Below are positions 17,687-27,686 of a stretch of 64,000 nucleotides of DNA, in pieces. Under the pieces are notes generated by a model, which saw only the letters and a program-made list of their open reading frames with translations, ran no database searches and was not told the DNA's origin. Source of the DNA: Rhodobacteraceae bacterium HLUCCO18 (GTDB lineage: Bacteria; Pseudomonadota; Alphaproteobacteria; Rhodobacterales; Rhodobacteraceae); NCBI GenBank assembly GCA_001314805.1, contig LJSY01000009.1, forward strand, positions 17,123 through 81,122. The letters run 5' to 3'. Position numbers and translations under genes: made by a program. The stretch's first letter is position 1. The number at the start of each line of letters is the position of its first letter.

Positions 17687-18909
17687 CATCCCACTCCACC
17701 CGCGCCGCCCGCGCTCTCGCCCATCTGGGCGAGACCGACCCCGCGCTCGCCGTCCTGTCGCTGTGGTGTGGGCACAGGGACGGGGAGGGGGCCACTCGGA
17801 CCATGGGCGACACGATCGTCTACGGGCCGGGGTTCGCGTCGCTGGGCCTTGCCGAACAGGTCGGCCTCGCCGCCCATCACGTCCTTCACGTCGCGCTGCG
17901 TCACGCGAACCGGCAGGCGGGGCTGGCCGAGCGACTGGGGCCGCGCTTCGATGCCTCGCTCTACGGGCTTGCCGCCGACGGGATCATCAACGAGACGCTT
18001 CTTCTGGCGGGGCACGGATTGCCGCGTCCTGCGGTCACGCTGACCGACCTGCTGGAGGAAATCGGCCGCCCCGCGAAATCGCCGGTCGAGGCGCTGGCCG
18101 ACTGGGACGCCGACCGGCTTGCCATGCTCCTCCATTCCGACGCGCGGATGGCCGAGAAGGCGCGCGACTGGGGCGTAACCCGCGGCTTCGCGCAGGACCT
18201 GAGCCTCGGCGAGCCCGATGACGAAGGGGAGCGGCAACAGACCGCGGACTGGCGCAACCAGCTGCTTCGTGCGCTGGAGGCGGGCCGCAAGGCGGGAACA
18301 GGGATCGGGCGGCTGGGTGCGATCCTTGCCGACATGGCGCCTGCGGAAACCGCGTGGGAGGTCGTCCTGCGCGGCATCCTCGCCCGCGCATTGATCGACC
18401 GGCCGCGCCCGTCGCACCGTCGTCCGGCCGGCGCGTGGGTCGCCATGATGGCCGAGGCGCAGGCCCATGGCCGCCCCGAGCCCGCGTTTCAGCCCGGCCG
18501 CGCGCGGCAGTCCGACCGGCCGCGGATCGCCATCGGGCTCGACACCTCCAGCTCCATCGACCCGCTGACCCTGTCGCTGTTCCTCGCCGAGGCCGAGGGC
18601 ATCGTCCGCCGTACCGGGGCGGAGGCGCATTTCCTGGCCTTCGACGAGACGGTGCACGAGGTGCGGCGGCTCGACGGCGCGGGCTGGCGGGGGCTGCGTG
18701 ACATCGCGCTTCGCACGGGCGGCGGCACCGATTTCGCGCCGGTTCTGGAGGCTGCGGGGGGTCTGAACCCTTCCATCGCCGTCATCCTCACCGATCTCGA
18801 CGCGCCTTTCGGTCGCGAGCCGCGCGTCCCCGTGCTCTGGGCCGTGCCCGGACGGCAGGAGGTCGCGCCGCCGCCTTTCGGCCGGATCCTGCGCATCGGC
18901 GAGATGTGA
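17683..18909 (+). CDS. DUF2201-type putative metallopeptidase with VWA-like C-terminal domain
   Basis: A 408-residue protein starting at a GTG inside the MoxR stop. The N-terminal half is of the DUF2201 metallopeptidase type with a histidine-rich helix HHVLHVALRH (H65, H66, H69, H74). The glutamate expected in an HExxH motif is replaced by H66, so peptidase activity is doubtful. The C-terminal half is VWA-like, with the MIDAS motif DTSSS in IGLDTSSSID and a later RTGGGTDF loop. It is the partner of the upstream AAA+ ATPase. It is convergent with betA, separated by 3 bp. Confidence 0.8.
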   Translation: MTSHSTRAARALAHLGETDPALAVLSLWCGHRDGEGATRTMGDTIVYGPGFASLGLAEQVGLAAHHVLHVALRHANRQAGLAERLGPRFDASLYGLAADGIINETLLLAGHGLPRPAVTLTDLLEEIGRPAKSPVEALADWDADRLAMLLHSDARMAEKARDWGVTRGFAQDLSLGEPDDEGERQQTADWRNQLLRALEAGRKAGTGIGRLGAILADMAPAETAWEVVLRGILARALIDRPRPSHRRPAGAWVAMMAEAQAHGRPEPAFQPGRARQSDRPRIAIGLDTSSSIDPLTLSLFLAEAEGIVRRTGAEAHFLAFDETVHEVRRLDGAGWRGLRDIALRTGGGTDFAPVLEAAGGLNPSIAVILTDLDAPFGREPRVPVLWAVPGRQEVAPPPFGRILRIGEM

Positions 18910-18912
18910 ACC

Positions 18913-20592
18913 TCAGACGAGGCTTGCCTCCGCCTCCGCCTCCGATTCCCGCTGCGCGTTCTGCCAGTCCGGCGCGATCCACGGCGCGCGGTTGTCGCGC
19001 GCCAGCATCGGCCGCCCGAGGATGTGATCGGCCGCCTTTTCGCCCACCATGATCGAGGGCGCGTTGGTGTTACCGTTGGTGATCTGCGGAAAGATAGAGG
19101 AATCCGCGAGGCGGAGGCCCTCGACGCCGATGACGCGCGTCTGGGGGTCGACCACGGCCATCGGATCGTCCGCGCGCCCCATCCGGCAGGTCCCGCAGGG
19201 GTGATAGGCGCTTTCGGCATGTTCGCGGATCGCCGCGTCGATCGCGGCGTCGTCAGAGGCATGCGCGCCGGGCAGGATCTCGTCGCCCGCGAAACGCTTC
19301 ATGGGCGCTTGCGCCATGATCTCGCGCGTCAGGCGGATGGCGCGGCGGAACTCCTCCCAATCCTGCTCGTGGCTCATGTAGTTGAACAGGATCGATGGCG
19401 GCGTTTGCGGGTCAGGCCCCCGCAGCGCGACACGCCCCCGGCTGAGGGAGCGCATCGGCCCCACATGGGCCTGAAACCCGTGGCCCTGCGCCACGGTCGA
19501 GCCGTCGTAGCGCACGGCGATGGGCAGGAAGTGGAACTGGATGTCGGGATAGGCGATCCCCGCGCGGGAGCGGATGAAGCCGCAGGCCTCGAACTGGTTC
19601 GACGCACCCAGCCCCTTGCGTGACAGCACCCATTGCGCGCCCACCAGCGCCTTGCCCCAGAGCGACCAGTAAGGGGCGAGGCTGACCGGTTCCCTCGCGG
19701 CGAACTGGATGTACATTTCGAGGTGATCCTGAAGGTTCTGCCCCACGCCGGGCCGATCCACGACAACCGGAATTCCGTTTTCTACCAGATGTTTGGCGGG
19801 GCCAATTCCACTGGTCATGAGAATTTTCGGCGAATTGATCGCGCCTGTGGCCAGTACGATCTCGCCGCGCGCCGTGATCAGGCGGCCGTCCGACAGGCGC
19901 ACGCCGCTGGCGCGCCCGTCGCTGATCTCGATCCGGTCCACGAGGCCACGCAGAAGCGTGCAGTTGCCGCTCGCGAGCGCGGGGCGCAGATAAGCGTCGG
20001 CCGCCGACCAGCGCCGGCCTTGCCAGATCGTGCGCTCGAACGCGCCGAACCCTTCCTGCCGTTCGCCGTTGTAATCTTCCGTGCGGCCATAGCCCGCCGC
20101 CGCGCCTGCCTCGGTAAAGGCATGGAAAAGCGGATTTTTCTGCTCACCCCTCGTGATGTGCATTGGTCCGTCCGTCCCGCGCCATGACGCGTCGCCCTCG
20201 GTCCCGTGCCAGCGTTCCAGTCGCCGGAAATAGGGCAGCACATCGGCATAGGCCCAGCCGTCGGCACCCATTTCCGCCCAGGTGTCGAAGTCATGGGCAT
20301 GGCCGCGCACGTAGATCATGCCGTTGATCGAGGACGACCCCCCGATCACCTTGCCGCGCGGGCAGGCCATGCGGCGGCCGTTCATGTGCGGCTCGGGCTC
20401 GGTCACGTAACCCCAGTCGTAGCGTCTCATGTTCATCGGGTAGGACAGCGCGCCCGGCATCCTGATGAACGGGCCGGCATCGGTGCCGCCATGCTCGATC
20501 ACCAGCACCTTGTGTCCCGCCTCAGCCAGGCGGTAGGCGATGGCGCAGCCGGCCGAGCCCGCGCCGACGACGATGTAATCCGCGTCGGTCAC
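18913..20592 (-). CDS. betA: Choline dehydrogenase
   Basis: A 559-residue GMC-family flavoprotein that oxidises choline to betaine aldehyde at the membrane. It has the FAD-binding [28 protein letters not shown], the second GMC signature around [10 protein letters not shown], and the catalytic histidine region [14 protein letters not shown] at 20592 is chosen because CGGAG lies 8 nt before it; an ATG at 20619 would add nine residues not typical of the family. It lies 98 bp behind betB, so it may have its own promoter in that AT-rich gap. GMC relatives act on other alcohols, but the bet neighbourhood settles choline. Confidence 0.92.
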   Translation of the reverse strand: MTDADYIVVGAGSAGCAIAYRLAEAGHKVLVIEHGGTDAGPFIRMPGALSYPMNMRRYDWGYVTEPEPHMNGRRMACPRGKVIGGSSSINGMIYVRGHAHDFDTWAEMGADGWAYADVLPYFRRLERWHGTEGDASWRGTDGPMHITRGEQKNPLFHAFTEAGAAAGYGRTEDYNGERQEGFGAFERTIWQGRRWSAADAYLRPALASGNCTLLRGLVDRIEISDGRASGVRLSDGRLITARGEIVLATGAINSPKILMTSGIGPAKHLVENGIPVVVDRPGVGQNLQDHLEMYIQFAAREPVSLAPYWSLWGKALVGAQWVLSRKGLGASNQFEACGFIRSRAGIAYPDIQFHFLPIAVRYDGSTVAQGHGFQAHVGPMRSLSRGRVALRGPDPQTPPSILFNYMSHEQDWEEFRRAIRLTREIMAQAPMKRFAGDEILPGAHASDDAAIDAAIREHAESAYHPCGTCRMGRADDPMAVVDPQTRVIGVEGLRLADSSIFPQITNGNTNAPSIMVGEKAADHILGRPMLARDNRAPWIAPDWQNAQRESEAEAEASLV

Positions 20593-20608
20593 GATCCGAC
20601 TCCGGTAA

Positions 20609-20680
20609 TTTGTCCACATTTGGCCTTGGTGCTAACCATATGAATACATGCTTTTTTCAAATTTATCCCCATGTGGATAA
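20609..20680. promoter_or_regulatory. AT-rich gap between betB and betA with DnaA-box-like sites
   Basis: The 98-bp gap contains a perfect DnaA box on the minus strand (TTATCCACA, complement of 20672-20680), a one-mismatch box TTATCCCCA at 20663-20671 placed head to head with it, and TTGTCCACA at about 20610-20618. It probably also carries a promoter for betA. Whether DnaA binds here is unknown. Confidence 0.4.
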
Positions 20681-20690
20681 GCTGTGAGCA

Positions 20691-22148
20691 TCAAAACGGC
20701 GCCTCCACCGGAGTTAAGCCCACATAGACCGCCTTGGGCTGACTGTAGGCTTCCATGGCCGCGCGCGCGTTCTCGCGCCCGATGCCCGATGCCTTCACCC
20801 CGCCGAAGGGCATTTCGATGGGTGTCAGGTTGTACTGGTTGATCCAGCAGGTCCCGGCCTCGAGCGCCCGGATCACGCGATGGGCCCGCGCGAGGTCGCG
20901 CGTGAAGACCCCGGCGGCGAGGCCGAATTCCGTCGCGTTGGCGCGCGCGATGACTTCCTCCTCGCTGTCGAAGCCCAGAACAGACATGACGGGGCCGAAG
21001 ATCTCCTCGCGCGCGATTGTCATCTCGTCGGTCACGTCGGCGAAGATCGTGGGTTCGATGAACCAGCCGGGCCCGGGCAGCGCTTTGCCTCCCAGAACCA
21101 GACGCGCGCCTTCGCTTCGGCCTTTTTCTATGTATCCCAACACGATAGACAGCTGCCGCTCGGAGGCCATCGGGCCGATATGAGTGGCCTCGTCCATCGG
21201 GTCGCCGATCACGGCGCGGGCTGTCCGCTCGGTCAGGCGATCAAGGAACGCCGCCGACAGGTCGCGATGCACGAAGACCCGTGTGCCGTTCGAACAGACC
21301 TGCCCGGTCGAGTAGAAATTCGCGTTGATCGCGGCCGAGACGGCGTCCTCGATATCTGCATCCTCGAAGATGATGAGGGGCGACTTGCCCCCCAGTTCCA
21401 TCGTGGCGTGTTTCAGCCCCTCCGCGGCGGCGGCATAGACCTTCCGCCCCGTGGGCACCGATCCGGTGAGCGAGACCTTGGCGACGCGGGCATCGGTGAT
21501 CAGCGCGGCCCCCACTTCCGCCGCGCCCTGGATGACGTTGAAGACGCCCGCAGGCGCGCCGGCCTCCACCAGGATTTCCGCAAGTTTCAAAGCGCTTAGC
21601 GGCGTTTCTTCCGACGGTTTGAAGACCATCGCGTTGCCGCAGGCGAGCGCCGGCGCGGCCTTCCAGCAGGCGATCTGCATCGGGTAGTTCCACGCGCCGA
21701 TGGCCGCGCAGACGCCGAGCGGTTCGCGGATCGTATAGGCGAAATCGCCGCCCAGCTCGACGGTCTCGCCGGTCAGCGTCGCCGCCATCCCGCCGAAATA
21801 CTCGAGGCAGTCGGCCCCGCTTGCAGCGTCAGCCACCAGCGTCTCGGAGATCGGCTTTCCGGTGTCCATCGTCTCGAGCTCGGAAAGCGCGCGGTTGCGC
21901 TCGCGGATGATCTGTGCGGCGCGGGTCAGAACGCGGCCCCGCTCCGTCCCCGTCATCGCGGCCCAGCCGGTCTGCGCGGCCTTCGCCGAGGCAAGGGCCG
22001 CTTCCACCACCGCTTCGGTCGCCGCATGGACCTGTCCCAGCCGCTCCCCGGTGGCCGGGTAGATGAGCGGTATCGCTTCGCCCGCGGCGTCCTCCATGGG
22101 CGCGCCGTTCACGAAATGGCTGGCCTTGGGCTGCACGTCCATCGTCAT
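20691..22148 (-). CDS. betB: Betaine aldehyde dehydrogenase
   Basis: A 485-residue NAD(P)-dependent aldehyde dehydrogenase, making glycine betaine from betaine aldehyde. E251 in MELGGKS and C285 in GQVCSNGT are the catalytic residues; [13 protein letters not shown] and FGPVMSVL are family marks of BetB. The ATG at 22148 overlaps the betC stop by 4 bp and has AGGAGA 5 nt upstream, which decides the start. It lies between choline sulfatase and choline dehydrogenase in the osmoprotectant operon. Confidence 0.94.
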   Translation of the reverse strand: MTMDVQPKASHFVNGAPMEDAAGEAIPLIYPATGERLGQVHAATEAVVEAALASAKAAQTGWAAMTGTERGRVLTRAAQIIRERNRALSELETMDTGKPISETLVADAASGADCLEYFGGMAATLTGETVELGGDFAYTIREPLGVCAAIGAWNYPMQIACWKAAPALACGNAMVFKPSEETPLSALKLAEILVEAGAPAGVFNVIQGAAEVGAALITDARVAKVSLTGSVPTGRKVYAAAAEGLKHATMELGGKSPLIIFEDADIEDAVSAAINANFYSTGQVCSNGTRVFVHRDLSAAFLDRLTERTARAVIGDPMDEATHIGPMASERQLSIVLGYIEKGRSEGARLVLGGKALPGPGWFIEPTIFADVTDEMTIAREEIFGPVMSVLGFDSEEEVIARANATEFGLAAGVFTRDLARAHRVIRALEAGTCWINQYNLTPIEMPFGGVKASGIGRENARAAMEAYSQPKAVYVGLTPVEAPF

Positions 22149-23653
22149 TCTCCTCGCGGGAAGCGCTGGCTGTCTTCCAGCACGTTCAGGTCCATGTGGT
22201 TGCGCATGTAGCGGTCGGACGCGGCCCGCAACGGCTGGAAATCCCACGGGAAATAATTCCCGTTGCGGAGTGCCTCGTAGACCGTGAGACGCCGCGCCTG
22301 GCTGTCGCGCACTTCGGCGTCGAAGGCCTCGAGGTCCCAGCGGGCGGCCGCCATGACGCGAAAGCGCTCCAATGTGGCGGCATGGGCCGGGTCCTCGGCG
22401 AGGTTCCGCATCTCGTGCGGATCGGCGTCGAGGTCGAAGAGCTGCTCGGGATCGACCGCGCAATTGGTGTATTTCCAGGACCCCGAGCGCAACGCGATCA
22501 TCGGCGAGATCGTGGCCTCCGCGGCGTATTCCATGGCGACCGGGCTTTCGTGGCGGCGGCCTTTCGCCAGCGGAACGAGGCTTTCGCCATCGGTCCAGGG
22601 CATGACCTCCTCCATCGAGACGCCGGCGAGATCGCACAGCGTCGGACAGAGGTCGATGGTGGAAACGGGCGTCTCGATCAGGCCGGGTTCGAGGCCGGGC
22701 GCCGAGATCATCAGCGGCACGCGCGTCGATCCCTCGTAGAAGCTCATCTTGAACCACAAGCCGCGCTCCCCCAGCATGTCGCCGTGATCCGACACGAAGA
22801 CGACGATCGCCTCCTGCCGGGTGCGGTCCAGCACGTCGAGCAGCCCCGCGATCTTGGCGTCGAGATACGAGATATTGGCGAAATAGGCGCGGCGGGCGCG
22901 GGCGACATGATCCTCGGTGATGTCGTAGGACCGCCAGTCATTGGCGTCGAAGATGCGCCGCGAATGGGGGTCGTGGTCCTTGTAGGAAAGCGCTGGAACT
23001 TCGGGCTGCAAGTGATCGCAATCGCCGTACAAATCCCAGAATTCACGCCGCGACACATAAGGGTCGTGCGGATGCGTGAAGCTCACGGTCAGGCACCAGG
23101 GCCGGGCATCCCCGCCGCGCGCCAGATCGTAAAGCTTCTGCTCACCGTGGAAGGCGACCTCGTCGTCGTATTCCAACTGGTTGGTGATCTCGGCCACGCC
23201 CGCGCCTGTCACGCTCCCCATGTTGTGATACCACCAGTCGATCCGTTCCCCCGGCTTGCGATAGTCGGGGGTCCAGCCAAAATCGGCGGGATAGATATCG
23301 GTCGTCAGCCGTTCCTCGAACCCGTGGAGTTGATCGGGCCCGACGAAATGCATCTTCCCCGAGAGGCAGGTCCGGTACCCCGCGCGCCGCAGGTGATGGG
23401 CGAACGTGGGGATATCCGAGGCGAATTCGGCGGCGTTGTCGTAGACCCGCGTCCGCGAGGGCAGGCGGCCCGACATGAAGCTCGCCCGGCCCGGTGCGCA
23501 GAGCGGCGAGGCGGTGTAGGCGTTGGCGAAACGCGCGGAACGCCGGGCCAGCGCCTTCAGCGTGGGGGTGTGTAGCCAGTCGGCGGGCCCATCGGGAAAG
23601 AACGTGCCGTTCAGCTGGTCGACCATGAAGATGAGGATGTTTGGTCGTGTCAT
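22145..23653 (-). CDS. betC: Choline-sulfatase
   Basis: A 502-residue type I sulfatase with no signal peptide. C52-A-P-G-R56 is the CxPxR motif whose cysteine becomes formylglycine. [35 protein letters not shown] and [13 protein letters not shown] match choline sulfatases, and the C-terminal tail (YFPWDFQPL) is typical. It releases choline and sulfate from choline-O-sulfate, feeding betA and betB. It needs a formylglycine-generating enzyme; the SUMF1-like protein at 61810 is exported and is not a good candidate. Its start is 2 bp behind the zinc-ribbon gene. Confidence 0.94.
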   Translation of the reverse strand: MTRPNILIFMVDQLNGTFFPDGPADWLHTPTLKALARRSARFANAYTASPLCAPGRASFMSGRLPSRTRVYDNAAEFASDIPTFAHHLRRAGYRTCLSGKMHFVGPDQLHGFEERLTTDIYPADFGWTPDYRKPGERIDWWYHNMGSVTGAGVAEITNQLEYDDEVAFHGEQKLYDLARGGDARPWCLTVSFTHPHDPYVSRREFWDLYGDCDHLQPEVPALSYKDHDPHSRRIFDANDWRSYDITEDHVARARRAYFANISYLDAKIAGLLDVLDRTRQEAIVVFVSDHGDMLGERGLWFKMSFYEGSTRVPLMISAPGLEPGLIETPVSTIDLCPTLCDLAGVSMEEVMPWTDGESLVPLAKGRRHESPVAMEYAAEATISPMIALRSGSWKYTNCAVDPEQLFDLDADPHEMRNLAEDPAHAATLERFRVMAAARWDLEAFDAEVRDSQARRLTVYEALRNGNYFPWDFQPLRAASDRYMRNHMDLNVLEDSQRFPRGE

Positions 23654-23655
23654 GG

Positions 23656-23904
23656 TCAGAACCAGTGCGCCTTCATGCGTTTCAGGAAGCCGTCCGTGAT
23701 GGGGTAGCCCGAGGCGTCGCCGATCACGCTGTCGATCCCGCAGCTTGGGCAGACGGCGGTCTCGCCGGTTGCGTCATCGACCCAGCGCTCGATATCGGTG
23801 GGTGGGTAGATCGCGAGGCAGTGGAAGCAGCCCACCATGCCCGAGGCCTCGACCTCGGGGCGATGGCGGATGGAATGGGCATGGGCTGCGATCAGGTCGG
23901 TCAT
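23656..23904 (-). CDS. Small zinc-ribbon-like protein within the bet operon
   Basis: An 82-residue protein with two CxxC pairs, CFHC (26-29) and CPSC (52-55), and a WVDD stretch between them, suggesting one bound zinc. It has no signal peptide. It overlaps the betI stop by 4 bp and lies 2 bp before betC, so it is co-expressed with the betaine genes. I know of no assigned function. It could be a regulator or a metal-binding accessory of the pathway. Confidence 0.8.
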   Translation of the reverse strand: MTDLIAAHAHSIRHRPEVEASGMVGCFHCLAIYPPTDIERWVDDATGETAVCPSCGIDSVIGDASGYPITDGFLKRMKAHWF

Positions 23905-24470
23905 CGCAGCACCCCGTCGAAATAGGCCTCGACCGTGGCGATGGCGGCGGCGGCGTCCGGCGGGCCGGCCTCGGCCAGCGCGTGACGGATGTAGAGCCCG
24001 TCGATCAGCGCCGCGGCCGTGCGCGCCACCGCGACAGGGTCCGGGGAAAGCGGGCGCAGCGCGTGGGTGAGGTTCGAGACAAGCCGGTTCTGATAGACCC
24101 GCAGAAGGCGCGCGGCCTCCGGCTGGGTCTGCGCCGCCACGTAGAAGTTGAGCCAGGCGGCAACAACTTCGGGCTGGAAATTCTGCCCGCAGAAACTGGC
24201 CCGGACAAGCGCCGAAAGCCGGTCGCGGGGGCCGCGTGCGGCCGCAAGCTCGCGCCGCGACTCGGCGCCGTAGAGCGTCAGGATCGCGCGCATCGCGGCG
24301 AGGAAAAGCCGCTCCTTGCCGCCGAAATAGTGGAAGGCGAGCGCGGGCGAGACACCCGCGCGTTTCGCGATCCGACCCACCGTCACGTCGAGACTGCCGG
24401 CCGCCCCGATTTCGTGGATCGTGGCCTGCACAAGCTCGTCGCGCCGCGCGGCCTCCGTGCCTCTTGCCAT
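23901..24470 (-). CDS. betI: TetR-family choline-responsive repressor
   Basis: A 189-residue regulator with an N-terminal TetR helix-turn-helix (DVTVGRIAKRAGVSPALAFHYFGGK) and a BetI-type ligand domain. BetI represses bet and choline-uptake genes and is released by choline. The ATG at 24470 has GGAGG 7 nt upstream; a longer frame to 24518 would run into the operator. It heads the leftward bet operon and faces choX across a 138-bp gap that holds a perfect palindrome, its expected site. Confidence 0.93.
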   Translation of the reverse strand: MARGTEAARRDELVQATIHEIGAAGSLDVTVGRIAKRAGVSPALAFHYFGGKERLFLAAMRAILTLYGAESRRELAAARGPRDRLSALVRASFCGQNFQPEVVAAWLNFYVAAQTQPEAARLLRVYQNRLVSNLTHALRPLSPDPVAVARTAAALIDGLYIRHALAEAGPPDAAAAIATVEAYFDGVLR

Positions 24471-24502
24471 GCGGAATCCTCCATGGAACGTGCTGCCATG
24501 TA

Positions 24503-24522
24503 TTGATTGACTGGTCAATCAA
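24503..24522. promoter_or_regulatory. BetI operator, perfect 20-bp palindrome
   Basis: TTGATTGACTGGTCAATCAA is a perfect inverted repeat of two 9-bp arms around TG. It is centred in the gap between the divergent betI and choX genes and resembles known BetI boxes (ATTGATT...AATCAA). One site could control both the bet operon and the choline importer. Confidence 0.85.
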
Positions 24523-24608
24523 CTCGTTTCACCGCTTGCCAGCAGGCCTCTGGGGTGGTGAAGTCGGGCGCAGAACAGAAACGACGCCACACGGGGAGAA
24601 AAAAAATC

Positions 24609-25538
24609 ATGCAACGCCTTCTGACCGCGACGGCCATCTGTGCGCTGGGCACGGGTGCCGCCTTTGCCGAGTGCGAGACCGTCACATTCTCGGATGTCGG
24701 CTGGACCGATATCACAGCGACCACGGCGGCCACTTCCGTGGTGCTCGACGCGCTTGGCTACGAGACCGAGACGCTGGTCCTGTCTGTGCCGGTGACCTAC
24801 ACCTCGCTTGCCTCGGGTGACGTGGACATCTTCCTCGGCAACTGGATGCCGACGATGGAGGCCGATATCGCGCCCTACCGCGATGCTGGCACGGTCGACA
24901 CGGTGCGCGCGAACCTGACGGGGGCGAAATACACACTGGCCACCAACGCGGCGGGTGCTGCGCAGGGCATCGCGGATTTCGCCGATATCGCCGGGGCGGC
25001 GGATGCGCTGGATGCGCAGATCTACGGCATCGAGCCCGGGAATGACGGCAACCGCCTGATCCTCGACATGATCGCGGCCAATGCCTTCGGTCTCGGCGAT
25101 GCGGAGTTCGACGTGGTCGAAAGCTCCGAACAGGGGATGCTGGCGCAGGTGGCGCGCGCCTCGGACCGGGAGGAGCCCATCGTGTTCCTCGGCTGGGAGC
25201 CGCACCCGATGAACGCGAATTTCGATCTGACCTACCTGACCGGCGGAGATGACTGGTTCGGCCCGGATCTGGGCGGCGCGACCGTCTACACCAACACCCG
25301 CGCCGGTTTCGTCGAGGAATGCCCGAATGTCGGGACCTTCCTGAACAATCTCGAGTTCAGCCTCGCCATGGAAAACGAGATCATGGGCGCGATCCTGAAC
25401 GACGGGGAAGATCCACGTGATGCGGCGACGGCATGGCTGACCGCGAATCCGGATGTGGTCATGGGCTGGCTGGACGGTGTAACCACCGTTGACGGCGGCG
25501 ACGCCGCGGCGGCCGTGTCCGAGGCGCTCGGCCTCTGA
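24609..25538 (+). CDS. choX: Choline ABC transporter substrate-binding protein
   Basis: A 309-residue periplasmic binding protein with a signal peptide (cleavage after AAFA, residue 20). The aromatic box for the trimethylammonium group is visible: W32 and D34 in GWTD, W79 in GNW, Y108 in KYTL, N145 and W196 in LGWEPHP. These sit 9-11 residues earlier than the known ligands of Sinorhizobium ChoX. The ATG at 24609 begins the signal peptide and follows GGGGAG by 10 nt. The gene is divergent from betI and likely repressed by it. Confidence 0.94.
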   Translation: MQRLLTATAICALGTGAAFAECETVTFSDVGWTDITATTAATSVVLDALGYETETLVLSVPVTYTSLASGDVDIFLGNWMPTMEADIAPYRDAGTVDTVRANLTGAKYTLATNAAGAAQGIADFADIAGAADALDAQIYGIEPGNDGNRLILDMIAANAFGLGDAEFDVVESSEQGMLAQVARASDREEPIVFLGWEPHPMNANFDLTYLTGGDDWFGPDLGGATVYTNTRAGFVEECPNVGTFLNNLEFSLAMENEIMGAILNDGEDPRDAATAWLTANPDVVMGWLDGVTTVDGGDAAAAVSEALGL

Positions 25539-25608
25539 GCCACCGACCGAACCCTGACAGGCGGCGCACCGGGGCCTGCCGCCTGTTCGCGTCCGGGGGC
25601 GCCTGACC

Positions 25609-26562
25609 ATGTTGAACCGGCTCACCGAGTGTGACGAGGGCCTGCCTGCCGAGGGTGGAGCCCTTGCAGCACTGAGCGAATGCAAGCTTCGCGTGGACGA
25701 CGCGGCCGAGGCCGGGTTCGACTGGTTGCAGGCCAATCTTTCCGGCGTGTTCGACGCGATGGCCGCCGGGCTCGAGATCTTCATCGACGCGATCCTCGCG
25801 CTGTTGCAGGAGCCGCCGAATACCGGCTGGATCTACGACCTGCGCCGCTCGGAGATCGAATATCTCTACCCCGAAGCCTGGCACCCGATCCTGATCACGG
25901 CCATCATCGCGGCGCTGGCCTGGCGGTTGCATCGCGGTTGGAAGATGCCTGCGCTTCTGATCGTCGGGTTTCTCTTCATCATCAACCAGGGCTACTGGGA
26001 GGAAACGACCGAGAGCCTGACGCTGGTGCTGGCGGCCTGCGTCGTCTGCATGGGGCTGGGCGTTCCGATCGGGATCGCCGTGGCTCACAGGCCACGATTC
26101 TATGCCTGGATGCGGCCGGTTCTCGACCTGATGCAGACGCTGCCGACTTTCGTCTATCTTATTCCGGCAATTGTCTTTTTCGGCATCGGCATGGTCCCCG
26201 GTCTGGTCGCTACGGTCATCTTCGTCCTGCCCGCCCCGATCCGGCTGACGCATCTGGGCATCGCCTCGACGCCGCGGGCGCTGATGGAGGCCGCCGACGC
26301 CTTCGGCGCCACGCCGCGGCAGAAGCTCTGGAAGGTGGAACTGCCATACGCGTGGCCGCAGATCATGGCGGGCCTGAACCAGACGATCATGCTGTCACTG
26401 TCGATGGTGGTCATCGCGGCGCTGGTCGGCGCCAACGGGCTGGGCGTGCCGGTGGTCCGAGCGCTCAACCAGGTGAACACGGGGCTGGGTTTCGAGGCGG
26501 GGCTGATCATTGTCGTCGTCGCCATCCTGCTTGATCGCCTGCTCAGGGTGCCGTCGAAATGA
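25609..26562 (+). CDS. choW: Choline ABC transporter permease
   Basis: A 317-residue ProW-like permease. A cytoplasmic or amphipathic N-terminal region of about 90 residues precedes roughly six or seven membrane helices. The EAA-like loop for ATPase contact is around MEAADAFGATPRQKLWKVELP. It lies 70 bp behind choX and overlaps choV by 4 bp. With choX and choV it forms a complete importer for choline. Confidence 0.93.
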   Translation: MLNRLTECDEGLPAEGGALAALSECKLRVDDAAEAGFDWLQANLSGVFDAMAAGLEIFIDAILALLQEPPNTGWIYDLRRSEIEYLYPEAWHPILITAIIAALAWRLHRGWKMPALLIVGFLFIINQGYWEETTESLTLVLAACVVCMGLGVPIGIAVAHRPRFYAWMRPVLDLMQTLPTFVYLIPAIVFFGIGMVPGLVATVIFVLPAPIRLTHLGIASTPRALMEAADAFGATPRQKLWKVELPYAWPQIMAGLNQTIMLSLSMVVIAALVGANGLGVPVVRALNQVNTGLGFEAGLIIVVVAILLDRLLRVPSK

Positions 26563-27686
26563 ACACCGTCGTCCGGTTCAACGAGGTGTGCATCATGTTC
26601 GGCCCCGCGCCCGCCCGCGCGCTGGAGATGGCCGACAATGGCGCCACGCGGGAGGATATCCAGACCGCAACCACCCATGTGCTGGGCGTTCATGATTGCA
26701 CGCTCGAGGTGGAGGAGGGCGAGATCCTCGTCCTCATGGGCCTGTCGGGGTCGGGCAAGTCGACGCTGCTGCGGGCGGTGAACGGGCTGAACCCGGTGGC
26801 GCGCGGCTCGGTCGAGGTGCAGGCCGATGGCGGGCGCATGGTCGACGTGACCAATGCCGATGCGAAGACCCTGCGCGATATCCGCCAGACCCGCGTCGCC
26901 ATGGTGTTCCAGGCCTTCGGCCTGCTGCCCTGGCGCACGGTGCGGGAGAATGTCGGCTTCGGTCTGGAGCTGTCGGGGATGCAGGCGGCCGAACGCAATG
27001 CGCGCGTGGACCGCCAGCTCAGCCTCGTGGGCCTGTCCGACTGGGCCGAGCGCAAGGTGGGGGAGCTGTCGGGCGGCATGCAGCAGCGCGTGGGCCTTGC
27101 CCGCGCGTTTGCCACCGATGCACCGATCCTCTTGATGGACGAGCCGTTTTCGGCGCTCGACCCGCTGATCCGCACCAAGCTGCAGGACGAGCTTCTGGAC
27201 CTGCAGCGCGACCTGAAGCGTACGATCATCTTCGTCAGCCACGATCTGGACGAGGCTTTCAAGATCGGCAATCGCATCGCCATCATGGAAGGCGGGCGCA
27301 TCGTGCAATGCGGCACCCCGCGCGACATCTTCTCGGCGCCCGCCAGCGATTACGTGGCGGAGTTCGTGGCCAACATGAACCCGCTGGGCGTGCTGACCGC
27401 GCGGGACGTGATGCTGGCCGGTGTCGGAAACGCCAAGACGCTGGGCCCCCGACAACCCGCCGAGACTCCGGTCAAGCAACTGATGGAGATGCTGGCCGGC
27501 GGTGCGCGGCGGATCGTCGTGGAAGACGCAGGCGAGGTCATCGGCACGGTGACGCCCGACAGCATCATCGCGCGGATGAGCGCCGAGGATCAGACGGGCG
27601 ACAGTGGCGCAGAGGATCAGGACCCCGAAGAGGACGAAACCGGGTTTTTCGACGGTCTCCTGCGCGGTGGCGGTCAGGCGGACTGA
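26559..27686 (+). CDS. choV: Choline ABC transporter ATP-binding protein
   Basis: A 375-residue ATPase with Walker A GLSGSGKST, signature LSGGMQQRV and Walker B ILLMDEPF. A C-terminal regulatory region of about 100 residues follows the ATPase core, as in ProV/ChoV-type transporters; it ends in an acidic tail. The start overlaps the choW stop. The gene end overlaps the end of the convergent acyl-CoA dehydrogenase by 13 bp, with no separate terminator between them. Confidence 0.93.
   Translation: MNTVVRFNEVCIMFGPAPARALEMADNGATREDIQTATTHVLGVHDCTLEVEEGEILVLMGLSGSGKSTLLRAVNGLNPVARGSVEVQADGGRMVDVTNADAKTLRDIRQTRVAMVFQAFGLLPWRTVRENVGFGLELSGMQAAERNARVDRQLSLVGLSDWAERKVGELSGGMQQRVGLARAFATDAPILLMDEPFSALDPLIRTKLQDELLDLQRDLKRTIIFVSHDLDEAFKIGNRIAIMEGGRIVQCGTPRDIFSAPASDYVAEFVANMNPLGVLTARDVMLAGVGNAKTLGPRQPAETPVKQLMEMLAGGARRIVVEDAGEVIGTVTPDSIIARMSAEDQTGDSGAEDQDPEEDETGFFDGLLRGGGQAD

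Noticed and set aside
20609..20680. Replication origin at the DnaA-box cluster
   Set aside because: The gap is under 100 bp, has one exact box, no AT-rich unwinding element array and no dnaA, dnaN, hemE or parAB neighbours.
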